NCBI GenBank assembly: GCA_018240565.1
Contig: JAFEFO010000003.1
Span: 1-64,000 of the forward strand
DNA from: Pseudomonadota bacterium
GTDB taxonomy: Bacteria > Pseudomonadota > Gammaproteobacteria > Xanthomonadales > Rhodanobacteraceae
DNA length: 64,000 nt
Direction of reading: 5' to 3'
The notes beneath the pieces are model-generated. The model worked only from the letters and a program-made list of their open reading frames with translations. It did not search any database and was not told where the DNA came from. Of the stretch, positions 1 to 10,202 are shown in pieces (within the stretch, counting starts at the first letter, position 1; each line of letters opens with the position of its first letter). The position numbers were made by a program, and so were the translations under genes.

Positions 1-1005
1 ATGCGGCCCGAAGTTTGCAAGAGGCCTCCCCTCTTTTTGCGCCAGCCGATAGGTCAGCGTCAGCACGCGATTGAGCGTGGCACTGCTCATCTGCACGTCG
101 GCATCGTAGCGCCCCGGAAACACATAGTTCGAGCCACCGGCAAAGGTTTTCAGCGCGATGAAGATATCCAGCGCCTGCCGGGAAAGAAACACCAGATGGG
201 GGTTGCGTCGCTTCATCCGCTCTTTCGGGATCGTCCAAAGCGCCTCGCTGAAATTGATTTCGTCCCAGGTCGCATCGGTCAGCTCGCTCTTGCGCACCAT
301 TGTCAGAAGCAGCAATTTGACCGCCGCCCGAATGGTTGGCGTCGTGCCAATACGCTCCATGTACTGGTACATCAAGCCGATTTCATCAGGCGTCAACGCA
401 CGGTCGCGCGGCTCGAATTTGGCGATGGAAGTCGGGCGCACCAGCTCGGCTGGGTTCTCGACCTTCTGACCACGCTCGATAGCCCAGCGATAGACCTGCA
501 ATACGATCTCCCGAACATGCACAGCCGTCGCTGGCGCACCGCGGCCGACGATGGCATCGGTCAATACCCGCAAGTCCTCGTGGGTGATCTCAGTCAGCTT
601 CCAGTTGCCGAACTTGGTCTTGAGGTCGCGCTCATAGACGGAGCGGCGCATGTCGCGGGTGGAATCGGCCATCTGGTAGCCGCGCAACCACTTCTCGGCC
701 CATGCCCCGAACGTCTCGGCATCCTTGGTACGCGCCTTGTCGCGTGCCTTCTCCTTTGCCGGCGACTTGCCCGCCGCGATCATCTTCTTGGCCTCATTAA
801 GCCGCTCGCGCGCTTCTGCCAAGGTGATGCCGCCAACTCCGTAGCGGCCGAAGGTCATCGTCTCCTGCCGGCCATTGATCGCGTAGTTGTAGCGAAAAGA
901 GATGGCACCAGCCGGCGTGACGGCCACATAGAGGCCGTCACGATCGACGGCCTTGTACAGCTTGTCCTTCGGCTTGAGGTTGCGCAGCTTGGTATCGGTC
1001 AACAT
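1..1005 (-). CDS. Tyrosine-recombinase integrase, 3' part missing at window edge
   Basis: Site-specific integrase of the P4/genomic-island type. The 335 visible codons run from an ATG at 1005 off the left edge. An N-terminal arm-DNA-binding region of the DUF4102 type comes first (residues about 1-90: a YKAVDRDGLYVAVTPAG-like stretch, then TFGRYGVGGITLAEAR). A core-binding SAM-like domain follows (about 95-190), then the catalytic domain with the first catalytic Arg in TMVRKSEL and the Lys in PKERMKRR. The last visible residues, NFGPH, fall where the catalytic His of an HxxR box is expected; the Tyr lies outside the window. The gene runs in the same direction as guaA and starts about 310 bp beyond the guaA stop, the usual arrangement of an integrase beside its attachment site. 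Family call is firm; the specific site is inferred. Confidence 0.9.
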   Translation of the reverse strand, partial: MLTDTKLRNLKPKDKLYKAVDRDGLYVAVTPAGAISFRYNYAINGRQETMTFGRYGVGGITLAEARERLNEAKKMIAAGKSPAKEKARDKARTKDAETFGAWAEKWLRGYQMADSTRDMRRSVYERDLKTKFGNWKLTEITHEDLRVLTDAIVGRGAPATAVHVREIVLQVYRWAIERGQKVENPAELVRPTSIAKFEPRDRALTPDEIGLMYQYMERIGTTPTIRAAVKLLLLTMVRKSELTDATWDEINFSEALWTIPKERMKRRNPHLVFLSRQALDIFIALKTFAGGSNYVFPGRYDADVQMSSATLNRVLTLTYRLAQKEGRPLANFGPH

Positions 1006-1313
1006 GACAAGGTTCCAGAGTCCGAACTGGATACCATGATCAGGAACTGCCAAAAAATCCCACTTTAATCGTTAAAAATCAACAATTTATCAGAATTTAA
1101 TACCATGCAAACAACCGCCGAGCGCACATGGTATCGAGGCAACATCATGGCATCAGGCGGGATACTACCATCGCCCATGCCATCAGGAGAAATTGCTTGC
1201 TGGTGCCAGAACTTGCCAGACAGCACCAGGCAGAACAATCAAAATGTCCACCTAAAACATCCACTTAGGCGGCATTTATTGCCCGTAGTTGCCAGTGCGT
1301 ACCAGACGCAAAA
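1006..1313. other. Non-coding attachment-arm region between integrase and guaA
   Basis: No credible gene is seen in these 308 bp. The part next to the integrase start (about 1060-1110) is clearly AT-richer than its surroundings and probably carries the int promoter. Three copies of the octamer ATACCATG lie here: direct at 1031-1038 and 1100-1107, inverted at 1127-1134. They are candidate arm-type or regulator sites. Towards guaA there are short imperfect repeats built on TGCCAG and CCAC(C/T)TA. The layout resembles an attP arm, but this is inference from position and pattern. Confidence 0.5.
1077..1089 (+). promoter_or_regulatory. Candidate IHF binding site
   Basis: The 13 bases match the IHF consensus WATCAANNNNTTR exactly. 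The site lies 72 bp upstream of the integrase start, between int and the proposed attachment site, where IHF commonly bends DNA for tyrosine-recombinase intasomes. A consensus this loose can occur by chance, so the support is mainly positional. Confidence 0.45.
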
Positions 1314-1340
1314 TCACTCCCATTCGATCGTCGCTGGCGG
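1314..1340. other. Putative island attachment site at the 3' end of guaA
   Basis: The 3' terminus of guaA is a described integration hotspot for genomic islands. The integrase lies just beyond it and points away from it, as integrases do beside tRNA-type attachment sites. The exact crossover cannot be seen, because the partner repeat (a second copy of the last 15-30 bases of guaA) would lie left of the window. Confidence 0.4.
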
Positions 1341-2888
1341 CTTGCCGCTCACGTCGTAAACCACGCGCGAGACGCCGCGCAGTTCGTTGATGATGCGATT
1401 GCTGACGACGCCGAGCAGGTCATACGGCAGACGCGCCCAGTGCGCGGTCATGAAGTCGACGGTCTCCACCGCACGCAATGCGATGACCCATTCGTAGGCG
1501 CGCGCGTCGCCGACGACGCCGACCGACTTGACCGGCAGGAACACGGCAAAGGCCTGCGAGGTCTTGTCGTAGAAGCCGGCCTTGCGCAATTCGTCGATGA
1601 AAATGGCGTCGGCACGGGCCAGCAACTGCGCGTACTCGGGTTTCACTTCGCCAAGAATACGCACGCCCAGGCCGGGGCCCGGGAATGGATGACGGTAGAC
1701 CATTTCGCGCGGCAGGCCCAGTGCGATGCCGAGGCGTCGGACTTCGTCCTTGAACAACTCGCGCAGCGGCTCGATGAGCTTGAGTTTCATGTGCTCCGGC
1801 AGCCCGCCGACATTGTGGTGGCTTTTGATGACGTGCGCCTTGCCGGTCTTGCTGCCCGCGGATTCGATCACATCGGGATAGATGGTGCCCTGCGCCAGCC
1901 ATTTCGCGTTGGCAAGCCTGGCCGATTCCTCGTCGAAGATCTCCACGAACAGATTGCCGATGATCTTGCGCTTGGCCTCGGGGTCGGCCACGCCGGCCAG
2001 CGCCGTGAAATAGCGCGCGGCGGCGTTGACGCGAATCACCTTGACGCCCATGTGCTGCGCAAACATGGCCATCACCTGGTCGCCTTCCTGGAAGCGCAAC
2101 AGGCCAGTATCGACGAACACGCACGTGAGCTGCTTGCCGATTGCCTTGTGCAACAGCGCGGCGACCACCGAGGAATCCACGCCGCCGGAAAGGCCGAGGA
2201 TCACGTCGTCGCCGCCGACCTGCGCGCGCACCCGCGCGATCTGGTCGTCGATGATGTTGGCGGCCGTCCACAACGTTTCGCAAGCGCAGATGTCCGTGAC
2301 AAAGCGGCGCAGCAGCGCACTGCCCTGCTTCGTGTGCGTGACTTCCGGATGAAACTGCACGCCGTACCAGCGCTTCGCATCGTTCGCCATGGCGGCGATG
2401 GGAATGCGTTCGGTGACGGCGGTGATCGCAAATCCCGGTGGCGCGCTGGAAACGTGATCGCCATGACTCATCCACACATCGAGTCTTTTCGCGCCGCCGT
2501 GATCGCTCAGGCCGTCGAGAAGCAAGTCCTTGGCGACGATATCGACCTGCGCATGGCCGAATTCGCGCTGGTCGGCGGCTTCCGTGGCGCCACCCAGCTG
2601 CGCGGCAAGCGTCTGCATGCCATAGCAGATGCCGAGGATCGGCAGACCCGAATCGAACACGGCCTGTGGCGCCGTCGGCGCGCCCGGCTGCGTCGTCGAT
2701 TCCGGGCCGCCGGAAAGGATGATTCCCTTGGGTGCGAACTTCGCGATCTCGCCGGGATCATGGTCCCAGGCCCAGATTTCGCAGTACACGCCGATTTCGC
2801 GGATGCGCCGCGCGATCAGCTGCGTGTACTGCGCGCCGAAGTCGAGGATCAGGATTTTGTCGGAATGGATATTCTGCATTCTTTGCAC
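1314..2888 (-). CDS. guaA: GMP synthase (glutamine-hydrolysing)
   Basis: Converts XMP to GMP using glutamine and ATP, the last step of guanine nucleotide synthesis. The N-terminal class I amidotransferase has its nucleophile in GICYGMQTL and the His/Glu pair in [10 protein letters not shown]. The ATP-pyrophosphatase domain has the P-loop LSGGVDSSV. The C-terminal dimerisation domain ends in the usual PPATIEWE. Length (about 521-524) matches the family. Two starts are possible: GTG at 2888, touching the stop of the upstream PIN toxin, or ATG at 2879, which gives the familiar [15 protein letters not shown] start and is the more likely. guaB lies upstream in the same direction but is separated by a toxin-antitoxin pair. 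The 3' end borders a probable island. Confidence 0.97.
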   Translation of the reverse strand: MQRMQNIHSDKILILDFGAQYTQLIARRIREIGVYCEIWAWDHDPGEIAKFAPKGIILSGGPESTTQPGAPTAPQAVFDSGLPILGICYGMQTLAAQLGGATEAADQREFGHAQVDIVAKDLLLDGLSDHGGAKRLDVWMSHGDHVSSAPPGFAITAVTERIPIAAMANDAKRWYGVQFHPEVTHTKQGSALLRRFVTDICACETLWTAANIIDDQIARVRAQVGGDDVILGLSGGVDSSVVAALLHKAIGKQLTCVFVDTGLLRFQEGDQVMAMFAQHMGVKVIRVNAAARYFTALAGVADPEAKRKIIGNLFVEIFDEESARLANAKWLAQGTIYPDVIESAGSKTGKAHVIKSHHNVGGLPEHMKLKLIEPLRELFKDEVRRLGIALGLPREMVYRHPFPGPGLGVRILGEVKPEYAQLLARADAIFIDELRKAGFYDKTSQAFAVFLPVKSVGVVGDARAYEWVIALRAVETVDFMTAHWARLPYDLLGVVSNRIINELRGVSRVVYDVSGKPPATIEWE

Positions 2889-3332
2889 TCAGGACAAGGC
2901 GGCTTCCAGCAATGGGTTGCGTTTCGCGGCAAACGGATTGACGATGGTCAGGCCGCGCCAGACGAAGCCATCGTGCATGTCTTCCGACAACAACAAGCGG
3001 CAGCCGGCGTCGGCGGCGACGCAGATGATGATGGCATCCCAGATGGACAACTGATGGTCGCAGGCCAAGTCCATGGCGGCGTGCAGGGATTGCTGCGTCG
3101 TTTCCAACGAAAAATGAATATCGCGCAAGTTGAGAATCGTGGCGCGAGCCGTCGCTGTGTCGTAGCCACCTTTTCCAGTCAGCACGCGAAAAAGCTCACC
3201 CAATACCTGCACGGGTACGAATGTTTCTCCCGCCGGCAAGCGTGGCGCGATTCCGCGCGCGAGATCGCGACGCACAGGATCGTTGATGCCCTCGGCGCAA
3301 ACCAGAAAATTGGTATCCAGTGCGATGCGCAT
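2889..3332 (-). CDS. PIN-domain toxin (VapC-like ribonuclease)
   Basis: Type II toxin of the PIN family, normally a Mg-dependent RNase. The acidic residues of the fold are visible: Asp in IALDTN near the start, Glu in QVLGELFR, Asp in SIWDAIIICVA and Asp in LLSEDMHDG. The ATG at 3332 shares one base with the stop of the antitoxin gene (TGATG), so translation is probably coupled; a TTG one codon earlier also exists. The stop abuts the guaA start, so read-through into guaA is likely. The PIN fold is clear; the RNA target cannot be told from sequence. Confidence 0.88.
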   Translation of the reverse strand: MRIALDTNFLVCAEGINDPVRRDLARGIAPRLPAGETFVPVQVLGELFRVLTGKGGYDTATARATILNLRDIHFSLETTQQSLHAAMDLACDHQLSIWDAIIICVAADAGCRLLLSEDMHDGFVWRGLTIVNPFAAKRNPLLEAALS

Positions 3333-3580
3333 CAATCGTCGTACAACTCATCGCGCGTCCAGCGTCCGATGTTCAGCGCGGGCTGGGTGGCCCAGCGTTC
3401 CAGCATCTTTTTCCAAGCCGCTTCGCGCAAGGCGCGATCTTGTCCTTCGGCAATGGGCACGATCTTCGCCACGGGCTTACCGTGTGCGGTCACCACATAG
3501 CTCGTGCCGTCCTCACGCACGCCGCGCAGAATCTTCGAAAAATGCCGGTTGGCGTCCGCAGCGGAAATGGTTTCGCTCAT
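3332..3580 (-). CDS. Phd/YefM-family antitoxin
   Basis: 82-residue antitoxin partner of the PIN toxin. The N-terminal part, ETISAADANRHFSKILRGV, followed by a beta-hairpin VVTAHGKPVAKIVPI, is the typical Phd/YefM DNA-binding fold. The C-terminal tail (about residues 50-82), rich in charged and Trp residues, should wrap the toxin. Pairing of a Phd-type antitoxin with a PIN toxin is common. A perfect 9-bp inverted repeat lies 12 bp before the start and is the likely autoregulatory operator. The cassette sits between guaB and guaA, an operon that is uninterrupted in many relatives. Confidence 0.88.
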   Translation of the reverse strand: MSETISAADANRHFSKILRGVREDGTSYVVTAHGKPVAKIVPIAEGQDRALREAAWKKMLERWATQPALNIGRWTRDELYDD

Positions 3581-3591
3581 GGCAGCAGCAA

Positions 3592-3614
3592 AATGTAGTG
3601 ATTTACACTACATT
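3592..3614 (-). promoter_or_regulatory. Palindromic operator of the toxin-antitoxin pair
   Basis: AATGTAGTG, five bases, then CACTACATT: a perfect 9-bp inverted repeat just upstream of the antitoxin start. It overlaps an AT-rich stretch that could serve as the -10 region. Position and symmetry fit autorepression by the antitoxin/toxin complex, as is usual for Phd-type systems. Confidence 0.7.
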
Positions 3615-3654
3615 CTCACAAAATGACCCGCCGTGCAAGCTCGCAAGCCTCGCG

Positions 3655-5115
<1,461 letters not shown>

Positions 5116-5209
5116 CTATTTTACAGACATGGCGCGGTTGCCGCCACTCCTACCGTGCGCCCTTCGGTTGGGCGTGCCTGCCTATTCACTTATGCGCATT
5201 TCTGTCTCG

Positions 5210-7462
5210 TCATTCAAACCCGGAGGAAAAGATGTGTTCCGATGGTGGCAGTACCGCCAAGCCAAAGCGTGCCTGTCCGCTGGTGGTTCCGAAATTTCCC
5301 CCGACCAATATGTTGCCACTTGCAGCCCCGCTTAACGTGTAGACTTCGCCAATCGACACTAAAAACCACGCTTGGCGAACGCTGACTACGGGTGGATTCC
5401 AGTCCATATCTAATCCGCCATCGGTCGCGGTGACTGCGGCGAGATCCGTTCGCTGCGTTCCGGCAATGCTTCCGAACTGACCGCCCAGATAAACATTTCC
5501 ACCTTGAGGAAGAATGGAGTCAACTGTACAACCCTGAGTATCACAATTGGTCGTATCGATATGCGCATCCCAGGCCTCGACGATTCCGGAACCAACTGTG
5601 TTGATCTTCGCGACGCTCATACGCGGTTGGCCACCAATTGTGCTGAAACTTCCAGCGACATAGGCGGTACCGGGTCCATCAATGACGATGTTGCTAACAT
5701 ATCCATTGGCAGTGACCTGCCATGTGGGATCCAATGCCCCAGAAGATACCGGAGCGCGGTACAGTCCGAGGCTACCAATGTATACGTTTTCCGATGCATC
5801 TATCGCAAGTGCAAGAATGTTGTCGTAGTACAATGAGTTACTGGGCGATGACGGCCATGGATTCCACAGCGGATCGGCACTACCGTTGTTCGGATCTAGT
5901 TTTGCTAGGAAGTGGCGTGCTTGCCCACCGATGTTATTAAAGCCTCCGCAAACATATAACTTTCCACTGGGGCCAAAGCTGAGTGCATTGACCGTCGAGT
6001 CAGGTGCTGGATTCCATGTACTGACCTGCGTACCTGTGGCTCCAGCCGAAATCTTGAGTAAATTCGCTGTGCCGAATTGGCTCCCCTGAATGGGCAGCAG
6101 GCCACCTCCGACATAGACCGCTCCAGCACTATCAACGGCGAGCGCAGAGACTCCGGATGCGCCAGCCTCTGGCAGGGGGTTCCAAGTGCTGTCCACCGCG
6201 CCGGCAGGCGTTAATTTGGCCAAGCCATTACGCACGTATTGGTCGGCACGCATGAAAGTACCACCGACGATGAGACTGCCATCCGTTTGATGCGCAATCG
6301 CCCTTATCTGCGCCGGATTCTCGACGCTGGCAGTGGTCGATGACACGCTGCCACTGGCATCGATGTTTGCGAAGCTCATGGCCAGTTTGCCGTTGATAGA
6401 CGCAAAAGCACCGGCGACATAGACGCCACCTGTTTGGTCGGAGAGGAGCACGTCTCCATTACCATAGGCGCCGAACACCGGTAGCCAACTTGAATCTATT
6501 GAACCCGCGCCCGTCGTCGACACACGAAAGAGCGTAGCGTTGGTATTGAAGGCGCCTGTAGTGGCCGCCACTGCAAACAGCCTGCCATCGGAAGACAAAG
6601 CGATTGCTGCAGGGAAAACAAGATTGGGGGTCCAGGAGGCGTCGACTACTCCGGCCCCGGTTGTTGGAACCCTGTACAGCCCACTGATGCACGTGAAATA
6701 TAGCAAGCCCGATCCGTTCAGCAACAATTGATTTCCATTTCCAATGGAGAAGCAGCTGCCGCCGTAACAATCCACGTTCGGAGTCCAGCTCGTGTCTATC
6801 CCTCCACTACCCGTAGTTTTTATTTTTGCCAATGAATATCCGCCCGCGAACAGATTGCCGCTCGCGTCAATGACCATCGACACTATTCCTGAAACCCCCG
6901 GATTCCACGTCTGATCGATCGACCCACTGCCTGAAGTGGGCACGCGAACAAAACCAAAGTCGTCCGTCGAGATGTACACATTGTTTCCATAGACAGCAAG
7001 CGCCCTTACTATTGTGAAGGGTTCTGGGTAATTTACGAACGGATTCCAAGTATTATCAGAGGCCCCCTGCCCCGTGGCACTGACTTTCACCATTGATTTT
7101 TGAGGCTGACCGTTGACTTGAACGAAAACCCCACCAAGGTACAAAAACCCACTCGATGCGTCATAAGCAATCGCAGTCACCCAAGGGTCTGCACCATAGC
7201 CATTAACCAATTGAGGAATCCAGGATGGATCTAGGGAGCCATCAGGATCGAGTTTTGCCACCCCTGGGCGTGGCGAGCCATTTACCTCTGTAAACTCACC
7301 TCCGAGAATGATGCTCCCATCAGGCAATCGAAGCATCGCGAGAATCGCACCGGGCATGGCGAAATGCACCGTTGGGGATGGAAGTGGCTGCGTTGATTGC
7401 GCAGCGGCATAGTTACAGATACACAGAAAAAATAGAATCGTTGGCCATGCAAGTACCCGCAT
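5210..7462 (-). CDS. Secreted delta-60 repeat (DUF5122) beta-propeller protein with C-terminal GFE motif
   Basis: The ATG at 7462 is preceded by GGGGAA and starts a clear signal peptide (MRVLAWPTILFFLCICNYAAAQ); an in-frame ATG at 7600 would add 46 residues without signal character. The body (about 725 residues) consists of repeated units such as ILGGEFTEVNG followed by AKLDPDGSLDPSW, the hallmark of delta-60/DUF5122 repeats, which form extracellular beta-propellers of unknown ligand. The protein ends in HIFSSGFE, a C-terminal motif shared with four other secreted proteins in this window. The gene is visibly less GC-rich than its neighbours, suggesting transfer or relaxed selection. The function is unknown. 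Confidence 0.85.
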   Translation of the reverse strand: MRVLAWPTILFFLCICNYAAAQSTQPLPSPTVHFAMPGAILAMLRLPDGSIILGGEFTEVNGSPRPGVAKLDPDGSLDPSWIPQLVNGYGADPWVTAIAYDASSGFLYLGGVFVQVNGQPQKSMVKVSATGQGASDNTWNPFVNYPEPFTIVRALAVYGNNVYISTDDFGFVRVPTSGSGSIDQTWNPGVSGIVSMVIDASGNLFAGGYSLAKIKTTGSGGIDTSWTPNVDCYGGSCFSIGNGNQLLLNGSGLLYFTCISGLYRVPTTGAGVVDASWTPNLVFPAAIALSSDGRLFAVAATTGAFNTNATLFRVSTTGAGSIDSSWLPVFGAYGNGDVLLSDQTGGVYVAGAFASINGKLAMSFANIDASGSVSSTTASVENPAQIRAIAHQTDGSLIVGGTFMRADQYVRNGLAKLTPAGAVDSTWNPLPEAGASGVSALAVDSAGAVYVGGGLLPIQGSQFGTANLLKISAGATGTQVSTWNPAPDSTVNALSFGPSGKLYVCGGFNNIGGQARHFLAKLDPNNGSADPLWNPWPSSPSNSLYYDNILALAIDASENVYIGSLGLYRAPVSSGALDPTWQVTANGYVSNIVIDGPGTAYVAGSFSTIGGQPRMSVAKINTVGSGIVEAWDAHIDTTNCDTQGCTVDSILPQGGNVYLGGQFGSIAGTQRTDLAAVTATDGGLDMDWNPPVVSVRQAWFLVSIGEVYTLSGAASGNILVGGNFGTTSGQARFGLAVLPPSEHIFSSGFE

Positions 7463-7648
7463 TGTCTGATTTTCCCCGCGACGGAATAAAAAGTGGCTGC
7501 TCTTGCCGATCAGGCCTGGTAGCCAGCCGTAGCGGGTGGGATCGCGCAGTGTCGTGGGAGTGAGGTCTTTTTTCATGGGTGGGCTCGTTGAGTTGACCAT
7601 CGCAATCTAAGGAGCCACGACCGCGGCGATTGTCTCAGCGGATTTGGC

Positions 7649-7900
7649 GTGTTCAGTGCGCGCTTCAATCGTCCGGTGCGAATTACCCATCACGCCACGC
7701 GGCGCATGGCGGAACGCGGCATGAGCGAGGCGTTGTTGCTCGACCTGATCGAAACGGGTACGGTGCGGCACAAAGACAACGAGCACGCTTGGGTCTGGCG
7801 CGAATATGCGGGCCGCAGCGACAATCTGCTTTGCGCCGCGATTCTTATCGGCCCTGCACTGATCGTCAAAACCGTGATGCACCACTTCATGCCGGAGTAA
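7649..7900 (+). CDS. DUF4258 domain protein (putative toxin-like partner)
   Basis: 83 residues from a GTG start. The core RITHHATRRMAERGMSEALLLDLIETG, then a Trp-rich strand and KTVMHHFMPE, matches DUF4258, a small fold often compared with RelE-like ribonucleases. The ribosome site is weak and a later GTG at about 7676 cannot be excluded. The next gene starts 3 bp after the stop and encodes a DUF2283 protein, a recurrent pairing suspected to be a toxin-antitoxin system. That function is inferred from family and context only. Confidence 0.72.
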   Translation: MFSARFNRPVRITHHATRRMAERGMSEALLLDLIETGTVRHKDNEHAWVWREYAGRSDNLLCAAILIGPALIVKTVMHHFMPE

Positions 7901-7903
7901 TCC

Positions 7904-8092
7904 ATGCGCACCACTTACGACGAAACCGACGACATTTTGGTGGTACACATGAGCGACAAAGCCATCGTGCGCGAGACATCGCAGGATTGGCACACCAACG
8001 TCAGTTACGCGGCCGATGGCAGCGTGGTCGAAGTGGTGATTCTCGATGCGCGCAAGCAAGGCGCGTGGCCGCTGCGGCAAGAGGTCGCGTAA
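7904..8092 (+). CDS. DUF2283 domain protein (putative antitoxin partner)
   Basis: 62 residues starting MRTTYDETDDILVVHMSD, the typical beginning of DUF2283, with a later DGSVVEVVILDARK strand. Small DUF2283 proteins are commonly encoded directly after DUF4258 proteins, as here with a 3-bp gap. An antitoxin-like role is a reasonable guess but unproven. Confidence 0.75.
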   Translation: MRTTYDETDDILVVHMSDKAIVRETSQDWHTNVSYAADGSVVEVVILDARKQGAWPLRQEVA

Positions 8093-8383
8093 GACCGTCA
8101 GGGAAGCGGATGCGGCGTTTCTGAAATCGCCCTTGCGCGGGCGACAAGCCGCTACCGGCGAATGCCGGAAACCCGCGAAACCACAAGGAAAAGCCTCATG
8201 CGCGCGCGAGGCGCGAGGCGCGAGGATCCTACTGTCTTTTTCGCGCGCGCAAGAAGAAGTTGGACTTGTGCGTCCAGCGGATGACCCAACGACTGATAGC
8301 CGCTCGCCCATCGCTTTCCCCTGCAATGGCGCGATTTCTACATCGTCCGGACAAAGGTGTCAAGATTCACGCCGGTCGAACAC
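8093..8383. other. Intergenic stretch without a supported gene
   Basis: 291 bp between the DUF2283 stop and the dctM stop, which converge here. It holds a GC-rich low-complexity run built on GCGCGAG (about 8200-8225). The open frames crossing it on both strands look like read-through of a dispersed repeat rather than genes. No clear terminator hairpin with a T-run was found. Confidence 0.4.
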
Positions 8384-9661
8384 CTACCGCGCCAGCCACA
8401 GCGACAAATCAGGCCAGTAGGTGATGATCAGCACCGCAGCCAGCAGGATCGCGTAGAACGGCAGGCTCGCGCGCACGATCGACGTCGCCGGTTTGCCGAA
8501 GCGTGCGCTGGCGATGAAGATGTTCATGCCCACCGGCGGCAGGAAGATGCCGATCTGCAGGTTGGCGAGGAAAATTATCCCCAAATGCACCGGGTCGATG
8601 CCGTAGTGCGTGGCCACCGGCAGGATCAGCGGCACCAGGATGATGATGGCCGGGAAACCTTCCAGCAACATGCCGAATACGAGCAGGAACACGTTGAGCA
8701 GCAGCAGGAACGCGAACTTTCCCGACACTTCGGACTGCAAGGCCGAAAAGAGTTTTTCCGGCACATCGCCGTCGATCAGCCAGTTGGTCAGGGCCAGCGA
8801 GAAGCCGAGCACGATCAGGATCGCACCGACCAGCAGCATCGCTTCGCGGATAACGCGCGGCAATTCACCGATTTTAATTTCGCGGCGGATCAGCACCGTC
8901 ACGATCAGCACATACAACGCCGTCGCCGCGGCCGCTTCGGAGGCCGCCAGCTTGCCGGTGTAGATGCCGATCAGGATGACGAACGGCAGCGGCAATTCCC
9001 ACGCGGCATCTTTTACCGCCGCCCAGACTTCGCGCGCGCTCGACGGCGGCGGTCGCGGCAGGTCACGCGCCTTCCATGCGCTGTAGATCGACAGCATCAC
9101 CACCATCAAAAGGCACGGCAGCAAGCCGGCCTTGAACAGCGCATCGATGCTCACCGGCGGCGTGGTGTGGAACTGTTGCGCGACCACGCCATACAAAATC
9201 AAGGGCATCGATGGCACCAGCAGCAAGCCGAGGCTGCCCGCGCAGGTGAGCAGGCCCAGCGAGAAACGCTCGTCGTAATGCGCCTGGCGCAGCGCCGGAT
9301 ACAGCACGGCGCCAAGCGCAATCAGGGTGACACCGGTCGCGCCGGTGAACGCGGTGAACAAGGTGCAGGCGCACACGGAAACAATCGCCAATCCGCCCGG
9401 CAGCCAGCCGAACAGCGCGTTGGTCAGACGCACCAGGCGTCGCGGCGCCTGGCTTTCCGCCAGCAGGTAACCCGCCAGCGTGAACAGCGGAATCGCGATC
9501 AGCGCCGGCATGTCGGCGAGGCGATAGAACTCGATCGCCACTGCCGCGCCGGGTTCGCCGGCGGCATGGAATCCGAACAGCGCCACCGCCGCGATGATCG
9601 CGAACAGCGGCGCGCCGAGTGCGGCCAGGACGATGAGCGCGCCAACAATGAGCCAGATCAT
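8384..9661 (-). CDS. dctM: TRAP transporter large permease (DctM)
   Basis: The 12-TM transport subunit of a tripartite ATP-independent periplasmic carrier, driving Na+/H+-coupled uptake of a substrate delivered by DctP. About 425 residues of mostly hydrophobic helices, with family signatures such as ADMPALIAIPLFTLAGYLL, GATGVTLIALGAVLYPAL and FLPPVGMNIFIA. The ATG at 9661 overlaps the dctQ stop by four bases (ATGA) and gives the usual MIWLIVGALIVLAALGAP start; the longer reading to 9781 has no such character. Last gene of the tatT-dctP-dctQ-dctM cluster. The substrate is unknown. Confidence 0.93.
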   Translation of the reverse strand: MIWLIVGALIVLAALGAPLFAIIAAVALFGFHAAGEPGAAVAIEFYRLADMPALIAIPLFTLAGYLLAESQAPRRLVRLTNALFGWLPGGLAIVSVCACTLFTAFTGATGVTLIALGAVLYPALRQAHYDERFSLGLLTCAGSLGLLLVPSMPLILYGVVAQQFHTTPPVSIDALFKAGLLPCLLMVVMLSIYSAWKARDLPRPPPSSAREVWAAVKDAAWELPLPFVILIGIYTGKLAASEAAAATALYVLIVTVLIRREIKIGELPRVIREAMLLVGAILIVLGFSLALTNWLIDGDVPEKLFSALQSEVSGKFAFLLLLNVFLLVFGMLLEGFPAIIILVPLILPVATHYGIDPVHLGIIFLANLQIGIFLPPVGMNIFIASARFGKPATSIVRASLPFYAILLAAVLIITYWPDLSLWLAR

Positions 9662-10179
9662 GGCGAGGGCTCGATCGAATGCATCAGCGGCGGCGTATGC
9701 GCTGGCGGCGCGAAGGCGCGAAGCACGAAACGCAGCGCCATCAGACCGAATCCTGCGGGCAATATCGTTTCGGGAATCCACGCCGGAAGCGAGGCGAACG
9801 CGCTCGACGGCGTGGCGCTGGCGTAATCCACGCCCAGCATCACGTAGCTGTACCAGGCCAGCGCCGCACAGATCGCGGCGCAGAATCCAAACGTGACGAT
9901 ACGTGCGATTTTCTGCAGCAGCGGCGACAGGAAGCGTTGCAATACGTCCAACGCGATGTGCTTTTCATCGCGCACGGCCGCGAGCGCGCCGAGCATGCCC
10001 GTCCACAGCACGAGCTGGCGCATCAGCGGATCGGCCCACGAGATACCGGTGTGGAAAAAATCGCGCAGGATGATCTGGCCGCCAGCGAGAACGACCAGGA
10101 TCAATACCAGGATGGCAAGCAGCCAGTCCTCGATGCGGCGCAGCCACTCAATTGTGCTGCCCAACGTGGGCGAAGTCAT
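9658..10179 (-). CDS. dctQ: TRAP transporter small permease (DctQ)
   Basis: Four-helix membrane subunit of the TRAP carrier. It shows the typical EDWLLAILVLILVVLAGGQI first helix, the ISWADPLMRQLVLWTGMLGA loop-helix and the AVRDEKHIALDVLQRFLSP motif of DctQ proteins. An ATG at 10179 gives 173 residues; a TTG at 10197 would add six. It overlaps dctM by four bases. A 150-bp gap to dctP upstream is filled by a REP-like repeat, unusual inside a TRAP operon. Confidence 0.92.
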   Translation of the reverse strand: MTSPTLGSTIEWLRRIEDWLLAILVLILVVLAGGQIILRDFFHTGISWADPLMRQLVLWTGMLGALAAVRDEKHIALDVLQRFLSPLLQKIARIVTFGFCAAICAALAWYSYVMLGVDYASATPSSAFASLPAWIPETILPAGFGLMALRFVLRAFAPPAHTPPLMHSIEPSP

Positions 10180-10202
10180 TGGCGCGTTCGTTTTCAATGT
10201 TT

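Noticed and set aside
1..1068. 355-codon plus-strand open frame at the left edge
   Set aside because: The minus strand encodes a clear integrase over the same bases; the plus frame is an antisense shadow with no recognisable domain.
1440..3500. 686-codon plus-strand open frame
   Set aside because: Runs antisense across guaA and the toxin-antitoxin pair. Long antisense frames are expected in GC-rich DNA; composition is His/Arg/Asp-biased and not protein-like.
7607..8326. 239-codon minus-strand open frame over the DUF4258/DUF2283 pair
   Set aside because: Its sequence looks like read-through of dispersed repeat DNA and it conflicts with two small genes that match known families.
8357..9826. 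489-codon plus-strand open frame over dctM
   Set aside because: Gln/His/Arg-rich antisense translation of a well-supported membrane protein gene.
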